Shown piece by piece: positions 33,726-45,304 of a stretch of 64,000 nt of DNA. How positions within the stretch are numbered: position 1 is the stretch's first letter; each line of letters opens with the position of its first letter. The DNA lies in the NCBI RefSeq assembly GCF_003255815.1, contig NC_037682.1, positions 19,984,153-20,048,152 of the forward strand. Direction: 5' to 3'. The stretch comes from Theropithecus gelada. Its lineage: Eukaryota > Chordata > Mammalia > Primates > Cercopithecidae. Below the pieces are notes generated by a model that worked only from the letters and a program-made list of their open reading frames with translations, made no database searches and was not told the origin of the DNA. The translations under genes and the position numbers were made by a program.

Positions 33726-34119
33726 GAATTTCTGCCTCAGGGTAGGCTTGACAACCTTTTGTATCCTGGCCTTTCTGTTGGTGTCTGTTTGTCTGTCTCT
33801 CTCTCAGAGAAACAGTAGCTGCAAAAGAATCTATTTGAGTCCATCCACAGGCAGAAAGCATTGAGTTAGAATGAGAAATATTTTAAACATTCTGAAAAAT
33901 GACAGGAATGATAGATACATTTGATGAGTGATGCAAATGATCCATGGCATGACCCTCTAGAGGGAAAGACTGCTCAAGAAAGGGATGGGAAGTTTAAAAA
34001 AAAATGCAATTTTGACCGTTCAAACCCAAATAATCGAGTATGTATTAAAAAGAGAATAGTGTCTAAAGACATCAGGCTTAAAGCGACAGGCTCAAAATGG
34101 AGAGAAAAGATACCAGTGT

Positions 34120-34470
34120 GGCTAGGAGTTTCCCTGTTACAAGTGGCAACCCCTCTCAATCTGGATTAAAACAAAAGGGAATTTATTGAAGTCTAGGGGT
34201 AGGTCTTATTTCAGGTGTGGCTTGATTTAGGAGCTCAAATGACATCATGGGACATGGCACAGGAGCCTATGCTGGCTCCATTGTTATGAACTTGCATAGG
34301 CACTCCTCTTATGATAGCCAGGTAGATGGCAGCCACTATTCCAGACTTAACATGTTTCCAAGTTCAAGTCCAGTAGGAAATCAAGCCCAGTGGTCCTAGC
34401 AAATGTCTCATTGGCTGGAATGGGTCATGTGGTCATTCCTGAACTAATCACTGTAGGCAAGGAATACAAT
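34120..34470. repeat. Ancient repeat (family A, unnamed)
   Basis: 'acaaaagggaatttattgaa', 'aggagctcaaatgacatcat' and 'cattcctgaactaatcactg' parallel the copy at 54700-55115. Confidence 0.5.
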
Positions 34471-34939
34471 ACTTTATTGATCAGGTTGGTATTACATGTT
34501 CACCAGTGGCAGCGGGGACAAGGTGTAGTTAACACCAGACCTCTTCGCACATTGAGAGTGGGGGGAGGGTGGGTTCCCAGAAGGAAACAAGCACCATTGC
34601 CAAAAAAATACAAAATGATGACCCAGTGGTCAAAACACCAGAGGACCACTCAGTTGGGTGTGGACAAGCAGTGTCAGAAAATCAGAAGGCCAGGTGAGCT
34701 AAGGCTTCCTAAAATTTCAAGGATAACAGAAAGGGATGTTTACAAATTTTACAGCAAAAAGAAAATTGAGAATAAAAGACCCCCTTCTTGGGTTAAAATG
34801 GTTTTTTTTTAAACCTGTAAATAATGACTTTAACAAATTTATTCATGTAAATAATAAGCTTGTATTGTTTGTTTCTAATTTTATTGCAATTGGTTTTTTG
34901 GAATTGACTGATTCTGAATAAGGTTTTATTTGTGGCTTG
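34471..34939. other. Intergenic, nothing recognised
   Basis: A 140-codon frame (34390-34812) crosses from the family A repeat into this AT-rich stretch. It has no recognisable domain and is treated as chance. Confidence 0.45.
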
Positions 34940-35375
34940 GTATATGATCAGTTTTGCAAGTGTTGCCCAAACACTTGACAAAAAGATACAGTCTCTATAG
35001 AATATAAGTTCAATATCTACTAATTCAGCTATTAATGATACAGCTTGTATCTCTTATTGCTTTAAGTTTGCCATCTTGATCGTAAATGGATTGAGATGAG
35101 TATGCTAGTTTCCCACTATAATTGAGTTTCTGTCAATTTCTCCTCATGCATCCAAGAATTTATGCTTCATGTATTTTGATGCTATGTTCTCTGGTCCATT
35201 AATGTTCATGAACTGGACCCTGACTTCATTATTGATCATTACTTTTATCAATATCAAATGACTCTTCTTTGCCCTATTTAATTCATTTTGCCTCGCATTT
35301 TATATTTTCTGTTGCTTTTCTCTTTCTTTTTGTTTCTTTTCCTGATATATCTATGCTTTAGGCCCAGCAAACTTG
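34940..35375 (-). mobile_element. L1M LINE fragment
   Basis: 'ttcccactataattgagttt', 'tatgcttcatgtattttgat' and 'aaatgactcttctttgccct' resemble antisense old L1 sequence. Confidence 0.6.
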
Positions 35376-35734
35376 GGGAAGATGGCATACTACCTTTCAG
35401 TGGTGGACAGAACATAATTCTTCATCTTCTATTTTGCTTCTGTCCCTTCTCTTTGGACTGACAAGGAATATACAAATATGCAATGGAAGCATTTAGACTT
35501 CTGAGAAAAGTTATCTGAACTCACTTGGCTGCTCTAAATGAGTTCTGTGCTCCACACTGAGCAGAGAACTCGTGATCCACAGATCATTTTGGAGGGAAGA
35601 TCACTGAGTCACTCTCTCTGTCTTTGAGAAGGTAGAGTAGGAAGTGTTGCTAAGATAAATGTACACCATTCCACTTCTCAAAAGGGGGAAGGAAGTGGAT
35701 TCTGATCTACAGTATACAGATCAGCAAACTTTTC

Positions 35735-35850
35735 ACCATGCAAGATTTGGCCTAATCTCCTCTCATTAGGCCCCACCTCCCAATACTGTGGCACTGGGGA
35801 TTAAGTTTCCAAAGCATATGTTTTGGGAGACAAATTCAAAGCATAGCAGT
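35735..35850 (-). mobile_element. MLT1-type LTR fragment
   Basis: 'aggccccacctcccaatact', 'ggggattaagtttccaaagc' and 'acaaattcaaagcatagcag' form the antisense MLT1 5' end. Confidence 0.75.
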
Positions 35851-36120
35851 ACCCATCCTTCTACTTCATCAACTTTCCACTCAGGGCTCCATCTTGTTTC
35901 ACTCCCAAACACATTCTTTCCTTTCACCCTCCCCATTATTTTGAAGCTAATCACAGACATTATATAAATATTCCACTGTGCATCAAAAATCCTAACTATG
36001 GTACCATGATCTCACCTGTATTTGTTGTTTATTATAACATAACACAAAACTTAATGGGTACATTAACTTAATGGTTTAATGGCTTAAATTAATGGTTAGA
36101 CCCAGAAATTTGATCAGATT
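35851..36120 (-). mobile_element. L1ME-like fragment (tentative)
   Basis: 'ccattattttgaagctaatc' and 'cacagacattatataaatat' resemble an L1M 3'UTR. Confidence 0.4.
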
Positions 36121-37826
36121 CAGGTTCAATATCTTTCTTTCTTTCGTATTTGGCAGAGTCCTGCACTCTTTAGGAGCCAGGGAAAACAGAAACTACACTG
36201 GGAAACAGAAACTACACTGGGCATTTCAGCAGAGGTAACAACTCCAGGATGCATCACCGTCTCTAGGAATGGAGGACAAGGGGAAGAAGTGGGAAGACAG
36301 AATCTGGAACTACAGAGCTGGCTCTCAGACATGCCAGGGGACACCACTCAGCAGTTGCTGGGTCCCCTGAGGGAGTGAAGTGTCAGTGCTGGAGCAATGG
36401 CAGCAGAATCCAGCAAGCCAGCAGGAAGTAGCAAGTCTCTTCTCCTACCTTTCTTTCTCTTCTTGGTGTCCTTATTGGCAGAGCCAAACATGGAAGCAGC
36501 CAGGAAAAGATAAAGGTGTTTTGCAGAGTGCCAGCCCCAGCATCTCAAAGCAGAGCATAGAAAGGGCAAGGAGAGGAGAGGGCTTGGAGCTGAGAGATAG
36601 TCACCGAATAACTGGCATCCCTCTTCACAGTAGTGCTGCATATTCGTTGGGGGTACGTGATGCTTGGATGATTCTCTTTTTATGTGTTGTTATCAGCCAC
36701 TGATGATGATTACCTTTATCCATTAATTCACATGGGACTACAAAATCAGCAAGATGATTGACAAAATGTCATGATATCCATGTGGACAAGATGGAGAGAC
36801 ACGGAATGGATAGAAAAATATTTGGGTGGAGTAGCATTTAGATAAACACACCCAGTGCTGATGAATGGCTTTTGTCCCTCCAGAGGGAGGTTTCTGGTGG
36901 TTGGGTTTTTATCCTTGACCCTGTACTGGTTAGCATTTTTATCACTGACTTGGATGAAGGTAAAGAGTATGGAGGAATTATTCAAAGATATTTGCTGAGT
37001 TTAGTGTTGTTCACTTTTTCTTTCACATCTTGGGACTGATGGAAATTGTTAATATCTATACAGTCCACTGGGGAAATTCCACAAGACTGCCCACACCCTA
37101 AGGTGACTGGCCTGGAGTCTGACTATTCCAGTCCTCACCCGGTGGTTCCCAGGGCTGAGGGGATAAATACTTCAAAACTGGAGGGAAGTTATACTTGGCA
37201 TACACCCAAAACCTATTCACAGATCACTAGCTGGAAAGTTTCATTCTAAAGACGTGGTTATGGCTGGAATTCTGGCTCACATCATAGCCACTTCTCCCCA
37301 TGAGGTTCCCAAAAAGAAGAGCAAGTGGAAAGTCAAGCCACTGCTTTATTATTTGTTGTGTTGATGTCTGACCTTTCAGTGCAGGGCTCTTTGATAACCT
37401 AGGCTGGGACCTATGGATTTAGCTTGAGATTTAAGGGATTGGGAGAAGGCCTTTGCTTCTTCTAAGCCCATATCCAAGCAGTTTCCTGAAACCAGAGACA
37501 AAATATGTCCAAGCTCTAAGACGTAGCTAGAGACTAAGCTCTTCCATGCAGCTTACAGCCTCTTGTTTCTGCAGCACAGGTGCCATGAGAAGAGACCCTT
37601 AAAGGCTCTTGTCTGAGTGGGATTAGGGTGGGGCAGGCAGGAAGAGAAGACCCCAGGCTGACTTACGGATCTGATGACACACATTGAAAAAGAAGAGATA
37701 AGAGCGAGTCTCATGCGAGGATCATTTAAAAATACATGGTGACTCTGCCCACAGTACATGCAGCCCGCTCTCCTCTTGGGACCTGTAACCCGATTATCAG
37801 CTCCTGTTCTCTGGGTGTGTGTGAAG
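36121..37826. other. Intergenic, nothing firmly recognised
   Basis: No gene. It holds a perfect short tandem duplication at 36181-36219. Otherwise I cannot name its content. Confidence 0.45.
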
Positions 37827-37845
37827 GGGTTAGGGTTAGGGTTAG
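37827..37845 (+). repeat. Short interstitial telomere-like repeat
   Basis: Three consecutive GGGTTA units plus a G sit directly at the left border of an old LTR-like repeat. Confidence 0.8.
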
Positions 37846-38225
37846 TTATTTATTGTATTACATATTACCCCAAACTTAGTGGCTTAAAATAACAAGCATT
37901 TCTTCTGTTTGTTTCTGAGGGTGTCTGTGGGTTGGGAAGCTGGGAGTGGCTTGGCTGGGTAGTTCTAGCTCAGGCTCCCTCATGAAGCTGTGATCAAGGT
38001 GTTGGCCAGGGCTGCAGTCATCCGAAGCTTGATGGGGCTGAAGGAGCCACTTCTTAGGTTACTCAAAGGACTGTTGGTAGAAACCTTTGGTTCTTTGCCA
38101 CGTGGGCCTCCTGATGGGGCTGCCTGTGACATAACTCCCCTCTCCCACCGCAATGGGGGAATGGGGGAGGGTTGTTGTGCACTGAGTCTGGCAAGTTGTG
38201 CAGAGACTTCATACCACATTTAGAC
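37846..38225 (-). repeat. Ancient LTR-like repeat (family not named)
   Basis: 'accccaaacttagtggctta', 'aaataacaagcatttcttct', 'tggctgggtagttctagctc' and 'gcagtcatccgaagcttgat' form a pattern I know from dispersed ERVL/MLT-type repeats. The precise family is not assigned. Confidence 0.6.
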
Positions 38226-39184
38226 AATTAGGTAAGACACATTTTCTGCTTCCCCTTCGACCCTCATCTTCCCCTATCTCGAAGCTCCTCCTGAAGCCAG
38301 AGAAATTGAGAAAAAACCCAGCCTCACAACCTTGCCAGTGGGTAACCCTGGCTTTGGAAAGGCATCCTGGTTAGGGAGTGGATGGGAAATGAAGCTTAAA
38401 CTTGGATGAGCATGGGCCAGGGAGAAAGCAAAAGACAGCCATCCTTAGGCTTCCCATCCCCAGACATGGCCTCATCTCCAGTCCAAATTATCCTGTGGGC
38501 TCTGTCTCACCGGAAGCTGCCACCAAGATGTGGAGCATCAAGTTACCCCAGCCAATGTTTTGTCATCGGCCCTTGATGAGAGTCCCTGGTCTTTGTGGCT
38601 CCTGAAAGCTGTTCTGAGCCTGAGATTAACCTGAGATGTCCCCCAGTGGCTAAGTCACAAGACGAGGGCAGTCGGCTGGGGGTTAGGATGTGAAAGCCAC
38701 AGTATAAAGAGGAGTTTTGTGCTGCCACTGGCAGGGGTCAGTCCACAGGGTGGCTGGCATTGGGGGTACTTGTGCTTGGCCTTCAGTGGATGGGGAAGAC
38801 TCTCCCCTACCCTGGAGGTACTGAGACTTTCCCTTCCTCTTGTCAGTGCAAGGACCCTTGCCATTCACGGTAGTTTCCCTGCTGTCTATGCTGCTGCTGA
38901 CTGCTAACTCGTTGTCTCTTGCCACCCTCATGCTTGTCATGGGCCTGTGGTCACTTTATAGGCCTTTGCTATAGATTCTGGTAATAGTCCCCAGACCCCT
39001 CCCCGACCCCCTGTTTTGAGCTGATGCTGGAGAGTTCTGCCATCATGCTCTGGATCATTTCACTAGCTAAGATTGCTGTCTGGGCTCCCTTCTTGAATCT
39101 GCCCAAGGGAAAAGGAAGAAGCAGGTGAGTAACTGGGAGGACCCACTTACTCAAACGGCATGAAATGTTGGGAAAGCATTACCT
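38226..39184. other. Intergenic, nothing recognised
   Basis: No gene or named repeat; unique-looking and GC-balanced. Confidence 0.5.
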
Positions 39185-39437
39185 ATTCATGCATCCATGC
39201 GTTCGTTGTCAGTCATCCACCCAACCATTCATCATCCATGAATTCATGTATCTATGAATCCATCAATTCATCCATCATCCATGCATCTATGCATCCACCC
39301 ATCCATTTATCCATCCATCCATCATCTGAATACCCATTCACGCAACCATCTATCCAACCATTCGTCCATCCATCATCAGGATACCCATTCACCCATCCAT
39401 CCATCCATCCATCCATCCATCCATCCATCCATCCATT

Positions 39438-39468
<31 letters not shown>

Positions 39469-39560
39469 CCATCATCCATGTACCCATTTATCTAATCACC
39501 ATTCACATCTAGGAATCCATCCTTTCCCCATCCATCCATCCATCTGGCCAACCATGCATT
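39185..39560. repeat. (CATC)n minisatellite-like simple repeat
   Basis: CATC/CCAT units dominate, with a purest core at about 39390-39475 and degenerate flanks. It produces long artefact frames on both strands (Ser/Ile/His/Pro on +, Met/Asp/Gly/Trp on -). Confidence 0.95.
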
Positions 39561-39599
39561 TACTCATCATCCATCATCTATCATCTCTGTCTGTGGTGG

Positions 39600-40020
39600 A
39601 CACTGTGATGTGCTGTCCAGATCCCCTTACAATGGAGGACTTTTGCTTCAACTGCTAGGAATGCTGGTGTCAAACAGCTTTTAGTGGCCAGTTACTTCAG
39701 GGATTATCTCAGCTGAAGAGAACTGCCTTGCCCAAGATTGCACCCTTTCCCAAGGAAGCCTACATCCAATGACATCATCGTGAGAGTATAAGGGCCTGAT
39801 CATCTTGGTGCCTCAGCACAACTCTGCAGGGCTGTTCTTGCTCCAGAGCTCCCACGGTGTGGGGCCTGCATTGCAGCTTGAATTTCCCTTTGCCTGCTCC
39901 TGCTTCCTTCCTCTCCTTTGTACAGGTGTTGACACCAAGCATGCTCCTTATTAGACATCCTGCACACTAAACTATGGCTCAGGATCTGCTTCCTGGGGAA
40001 GTCAACCTGTGTCTCTGACA
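39600..40020 (-). repeat. Ancient LTR-like repeat (family B, unnamed)
   Basis: Its reverse complement matches 26045-26460 in block order, including 'gtgcaggatgtctaataagg'. The right end carries 'ggatctgcttcctggggaag'. Confidence 0.55.
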
Positions 40021-40069
40021 TCATCCTTTCATCTATAAATGCATTTCTCCAACTACATATCCTTTTATC

Positions 40070-40320
40070 CAATAAGTAAACATTTACCTTAAACTTGCTG
40101 CATGTGTAAGAGTTGGGTATTACAGGGGAGAGGCATGAACTAAAAATGGGTCCTGCCCTCAAGGAGCTCACAGACTGATAGGAATGATCAGACTTGCCTA
40201 CAAACAGCTGTAACAAGTAAATCAGAACAAGGAGTGGTCCTTTCAGCTGAGGAAATCGGGGAAGGCTTCATGGGGGAGGTAACACCTGAGATGGGCCGTG
40301 AAGGAAGGGGGATAAGAAAT
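40070..40320 (-). repeat. L2 LINE fragment
   Basis: 'ggtcctgccctcaaggagct', 'ggggaaggcttcatggggga' and 'ggtaacacctgagatgggcc' are reverse-strand L2. Confidence 0.8.
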
Positions 40321-41284
40321 GGAATTTGGTTTTGTGGAACTGGAATGAAAGTGGCTTTTATGCAGTATGAACAGCCATTTAAAGCATGTGGAATGGAAAT
40401 GAGACCCATCCACCTGAAGGTGCCACGGCTGGGCATAGCTGGACCTTGGATAATCTCATGACACCCACTTTCTCTGTCCCTACAATGTCCCTCCCTACAG
40501 AGCCCTCCCTTTACTCCCAGCTCTTCCTTCCACCTGCCTCCCCTCTGGCCCCACAGGAAGCCAAAGCCCCGTGGTCTGGCCATAGTGGGGAGGGGCTGAA
40601 GGCTACAGCAGAGAGGAGGGCACGATGCTTTCCTGGCTGCAGAGAAGAGGAGGTGATGGCATGCCTGGCAAGCTCTTTAATCCAGGGCTGCTCACTCCCC
40701 AGAAGGCTGCTTCCTCCAACTCACTTCTGGATTAATAAGAAACCAGATGGGCCCAGCTGGTTGGTGAGAGTCGTGTGCTAATGAGGCCAAGATTGCAGCA
40801 TGACCCCTGGAAGGGCCTGGAAGCTTAACGTGCAGAAAGTCTGTTCACAGGCAAAGATGGTAACCCTGACCTTGGCTGGGTACCTGACCCCTGGCCTCTA
40901 CCATTGACTAAGCCCTGACTCTGATCACAGACTAAGCCCAGTCTCTGGCTGCAGAATGAGCCCAAACACCAATCTATCAATTAATCAACCATCTGACAGC
41001 TCTGTGTGGAAGAGCTTCTGTAGTGGCTGAATGTTATTCCAGGATGCTGGGGGATGAAGGCATTGCCTCCGGGGCTCACCTGGGTCTAGGGTAGCCACGC
41101 TCAGGGATGCTGGCTTCTGCTCACTGTCGGGATGGATTTTCTGTCTATTTGCTCCCCCACAATAAGAAGGGCTGCTCTTTTAGGCAGTGAGCTCCCCATC
41201 AGAGGAAGTGTCTAGTAGGTAGCTGGTGGACAATCATCCATCAGTGACTTTTAAAGAGGATGCTGGCACTGAGTGAGGCCTTCA
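40321..41284. other. Intergenic, nothing recognised
   Basis: No gene. The stretch near 40680-40800 is repeat-free and may merit a conservation check. Confidence 0.5.
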
Positions 41285-41380
41285 TTGGACCAATGCTTGC
41301 TGACTGAGTGACCTGGGCCAATGAGTTTCTTCTTGAAGCCTCGGTTTTCATGTCACTACAATGGGGATAAAGAAGTGTAT
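41285..41380 (+). repeat. MIR SINE fragment
   Basis: 'gagtgacctgggccaatgag' and 'cttgaagcctcggttttcat' follow sense MIR order; truncated by the next Alu. Confidence 0.7.
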
Positions 41381-41383
41381 AAT

Positions 41384-41732
41384 GGCTGGGCAAGGCAGCT
41401 CACGCCTGTTATCCCAGGACTTTGGGAGGCTGAGGTAGGAGGACCTCTTGAGCCTGGGAGTCTGAGACCAGTCTGGGCAATATAGTAAGACCTCATCTCT
41501 CCAAAAAAAAAAAAAAAAAAAAACCTTAAAAAATTAAGCAAGTGTTGTGGCGAGTGCTTGTAGGAGGATCACCTGAGCCGAGGAGGTGGAGGCTGCAGCA
41601 GAGAGCCGAGACTGTGCCACTGTACACTCCAGCCTGGGTGATACAGTGAGATCCTGTCTCAGGAAAAAAAAAAAAAAAGAAATAAAATAAAATAAAATAA
41701 AAGAGAGAAAGAAAGAAAGAAAGAAAGAAAAA
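41384..41732 (+). mobile_element. AluJ-like SINE with complex tail
   Basis: A sense Alu lacking part of the right arm. The linker is a 21-base A run, and the tail has expanded into AAATA and GAAA repeats (41680-41732). Confidence 0.93.
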
Positions 41733-41737
41733 GGAGA

Positions 41738-41860
41738 GTTTACTGTGCACTTCCTGGCCCTGTGGTGAGTGCTTGATGAGACTGTGTGGGTGATGCTCTG
41801 AGCACTGTGCTAAGTCAGTTCTCAATACTTCGTAGGCATTTTTATTATTGCTGTAAGACT
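41738..41860 (-). repeat. MIR SINE fragment
   Basis: 'cctggccctgtggtgagtgc' and 'ctgagcactgtgctaagtca' resemble reverse MIR 3' sequence. It may be the second half of a MIR split by the Alu, but the orientation differs, so it is probably separate. Confidence 0.55.
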
Positions 41861-42640
41861 ATTCCCAGCAGGAGGGCTGTTGAGGTTTTCATTTCAGGCA
41901 TTTGAGAAAGGGCGCAATGAATCTTGCCCTTCTTAGCAAGTAGCCATGGTCAGGGGCTGGGCCCATGGACCAAGGAAGCGACAAGGCTGTATACTCAGCA
42001 GGGCTTGCTTCCCCACCCAAACTCACCCTCTCTCCTAAGCCCCGTGGGCCCTTGACCTTTTATCCTGGGAAGTGAGAGGAGCCAGGGAATGGGGAATACT
42101 TGGGAGAGGAGCCATCCATAGGGAATACCAGGAAACACCCTGTTCCTCCCTGCCCCTTCCCAGCTCAGGCAGGATTAGGGCCATTCTGCAGCCTCAGAGA
42201 GAATCTCCGTGCCTCCGATGGTTACCATGGCAACCCTGTGCAGAGAGGAGCAGTGGGGGCCTGACTAGGCATTGGGAACCTGAATTTCCAAGGCAGTGCG
42301 GCCCTCAGGTTGGCTGCACAGTTCTGATCCTGCTAGGGGTGGGGCGGGAACAGGGTGCTCAGGGATGAACCAGCCTGCCCGAGACCCAGGACCTTTGTCC
42401 TCAGAGCTGCTAGGGGCAAACGGCATCTTGGCTCAGAGTCCTCCAGTTGCCTGGTTTGTGCCCTTCACAGAGGTCCCTCATGGGGAGGCTGGCTGTCTCC
42501 TGTCCTTCACCTGGGCCCCTGCTTTCCTCTCAACCCCATGGTGATTTCCCTATGTCTCCCACCAACTCTGACTCAGGATGTCTCTGATGCCCTCCTGAAC
42601 TGCCCTTGTCATGGCCAAGACGCTGCCAGGGAAAGAACTT
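41861..42640. other. Intergenic, nothing recognised
   Basis: GC-rich unique sequence without a gene; frames up to 98 codons have no family resemblance. Confidence 0.5.
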
Positions 42641-42676
42641 GAGAGGGCAGAATGAGTTTATTAAAATTCAAATTTG

Positions 42677-42977
42677 GATCGGGCACGGCGGCTCATGCCT
42701 GTAATCCCAGCACTTTGGGAGGCCGAGGTGGGTTGAGGCCTGAGGTCAGGAGATCGAGACCAGCCTGACCAATATGGGGAAACCCCGTCTGTACTAAAAA
42801 TACAAAAAATTAGCTCGGTGCGGTGGCGAATGCCTGTAATCCCTGCTGCTTGGGAGGCTGAGGTAGGAGAATCGCTTGAACCCGGGAGGCAGAGGTTGTG
42901 GTGAGCCAAGATTGCGCCATTGTACTCTAGTCTGGGCAACAAGAGTGAAACTCCATCTCAAAAAAAAAAAAAAAAAA
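42677..42977 (+). mobile_element. AluS-like SINE with clear target duplication
   Basis: A full-length sense Alu flanked by 'attcaaatttg' (42666-42676 and 42978-42988). It is inserted at the left edge of an L2 copy. Confidence 0.97.
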
Positions 42978-42988
42978 ATTCAAATTTG

Positions 42989-43475
42989 ATCAAGTCGCTC
43001 AGTTATTTAAAAACCTTTAATGGCTCTCTAGTGCCCTCAAGGGAAGGGTCAAAGCCTTTATTATGGCTTACAGGCTCTTGGTGCCTGCTCCCTGCCCCTC
43101 AATCTCCTTTCCTACAGTTTCCCACCTCACCCTGCTGAGCTCCATGCACACTGGAAAGCTTCAGAGCTTTTGAAGTGTTGCACGCTCCTCCCTGGGACTT
43201 GGCCTCAGTTATTTCTCTCTTCCTGAACACCACTGTTGACTTACCTGGTTGTCTTCTACCCATTCTTCCTTTGTTAGCCTAGACCCTGTATCCCCTGGGA
43301 AGCTCATGTCAGGATTAGGAGCCCCTCTATATTCCCAGATCACTGTTCTCTGACCAGAGCACAGACCCTCTTAGGTTAGAATTTCCCACTTACTTAACAT
43401 CTTCTTCCTCTAGGGAGTGGTACTCCCAGCCGTGGCCTTGCTCCATAACATTTGAGGAAAGGATGAACGAATGAA
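42989..43475 (+). repeat. L2 LINE, long copy
   Basis: Sense L2 3' region: 'cctttaatggctctctagtg', 'cccaccttcaccct'-like text, 'tgaacaccactgttgactta', ending with GAATGAATGAA. Confidence 0.8.
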
Positions 43476-43674
43476 TGAAGGAGCTCCCCAACAACCTGTC
43501 ACAGGCTTCTCTCCTGGGGGAGGAGGTGACATGGGCAGAATCTGGCACTCCCTGGCGACAAGATGGGAGGCAGAGAAATTAGTTCTCTCAGAATGTTAGT
43601 GCATCAAATTTCAGAAAGCAAAACAAAAGAAAACAAAACAAAATGCCTGGACAGCTGGGTCCCCTACACCAGTG

Positions 43675-43860
43675 AAGAACTAGACACCATTTAAACATCT
43701 GGCCTTTGGGAACTGGTTCAGCAAATTGGGTCTGTCTATTCCATGAGGAATTGTGCAATGATTAAAAGGGACCATTGAAAAAGAAAAAAAGAGGCCTGGA
43801 AAATCACAGCAACGACTATACAGAAAAATAGCAAAATGGTTGAGATAATTGGTTATAAGT
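43675..43860 (+). mobile_element. L1M 3'-end-like fragment (tentative)
   Basis: 'gaattgtgcaatgattaaaa' and 'ggcctggaaaatcacagcaa' resemble the sense 3' end of old L1s. It directly precedes the palindrome. Confidence 0.45.
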
Positions 43861-43870
43861 AATTCATTAT

Positions 43871-44002
43871 GATCCTGGGACACACATAATTTTGCATTCT
43901 GCTTTTTCCATATAATTTATTCTATAGAAGTATATGTACAGTATTTATATGTAATTTATTATACATGAAAACAGAATGCAAAATTATGTGTGCTTCAGGA
44001 TT
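43871..44002. repeat. 132-bp imperfect palindrome (inverted repeat)
   Basis: The left arm (43871-43901) and right arm (43972-44002) are reverse complements over 31 bases with about four mismatches; each contains the 15-mer 'cataattttgcattc' or its complement. The intervening 70 bases are AT-rich and partly self-complementary (for example 'tatatgtacagtatttata'). RNA from either strand would fold into a long hairpin. Confidence 0.85.
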
Positions 44003-45304
44003 ACATGTATGGGGCAACCTTTGGCTTTATGGGTGAGACTTGGGAGGGAGAGGATAGACCGAACCTTCATTCCCCTGGGGTTAGGGGCTCACAGAGACAA
44101 GGGTCATATCTGTGACAAGGGATAAGGGTGAGAGGAGAAAGGAAGGCAGCTCCCCAGCTCTTGGAGGAAGGAGATTCGCTCTGAGGGGCCTCCAGAGACG
44201 GGGTGTCTTGATTTGCCACTGCTTCTGCCTCTCTCCTTTGACCACCTTAGAGTCTTGCTGGGAAGGGTTCCCCATCCCTCCTGTTGGCCACTCTGGAGAA
44301 GGCACTGAGGACAGGCTTGGGAGCCCTGGAGAGAGACATAGGGCTGTGTGGACTAGGGGACCCTTCCTTGGGTCCAAGTTCCAGGCTGCCGCTTCTCCTT
44401 GCTACCACATGGCTCCCCTTGTCCCTGAGGAAGCAGAGCTTTGCCTGCCATCTCTGGTGGAGAAGTGTGGAGCCTGTGCTTCTCTGTGTCTGCGATCCTG
44501 ATGTGCCACCCTGAAGCTGGCTCTGCTCTGCCCCTCTCCTTGCTGTCCCATGCCTGTTTGCACCCTGATCACCCCCTTTGTCTCCCCTAAGATGCCCCGC
44601 CTCCAGAGGCCATTCTGAGGATCTTTTGTGCTCTTATTCTCCTTTTATTCCTGTCCCAGCCCTGGCTAATGGGACCTCAGGGGAGGCTCGGTGTCTTAAC
44701 ACCACCACTGGACATCCTTCCTTCTCTAGAAAGCCTGGAAAGGGGCTCGATTCCACCCTCATCCTGAGGAAGGGCCTTGCTTCCTGCCCTTCTCTGTCAG
44801 TGGGCCCCACTTATGGTATTTCCCGTTTCCCTTTGGAATAGTGAGCTTCCTAAGCAGGAGTTTGCTCCTCGAGGGTGGGACATCATCACTGGTCCCAGTG
44901 AGCTGTTCTTGGGCCAGAATGTGAGGCACTCGTGTTTTAAGAGAGACCCAAAAAAAAAAAAAAAAAAAGGGCTTCATTGTGGAGAAATGATCATTCAGGA
45001 AAAACTACAGTCTCTGCAGCAGGTTGGTAGGGGAGGTGTTTGGAGACACAGGGCCAGCTCCATACTCCTAAAGTCATCCTACATAGGGGACTGGGGAGTT
45101 CTTTGTATTATTCTGTACTTTCCCAATCATCTAAGATAAACATGTTTTCTTTTAGAATCAGGAAAAAAGCGAATAAAGATTCCCTTCTCCCTTCTTGGCC
45201 AGCTTCTATTTCTCCCCTCTACAGTCACCCCCAGGGCAGGTCAGGAACTGTGTAGATGGCAAACCTGAGAGCAGAGCCTTTACCCACTCCTCCTTCCACA
45301 AGCC
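44003..45304. other. Intergenic, nothing recognised
   Basis: GC-balanced, no gene. An isolated A run of 19 (44950-44968) is not attached to an Alu or a recognisable retrocopy. Confidence 0.5.

Noticed and set aside
34390..34812. 140-codon Lys/Arg-rich frame
   Set aside because: It starts inside the family A repeat, has no recognisable domain or promoter, and ends in AT-rich DNA. Chance is the simplest reading.
39252..39658. Ser/Pro/His-rich and Met/Asp/Gly/Trp-rich frames
   Set aside because: Direct translation of the CATC simple repeat on both strands.
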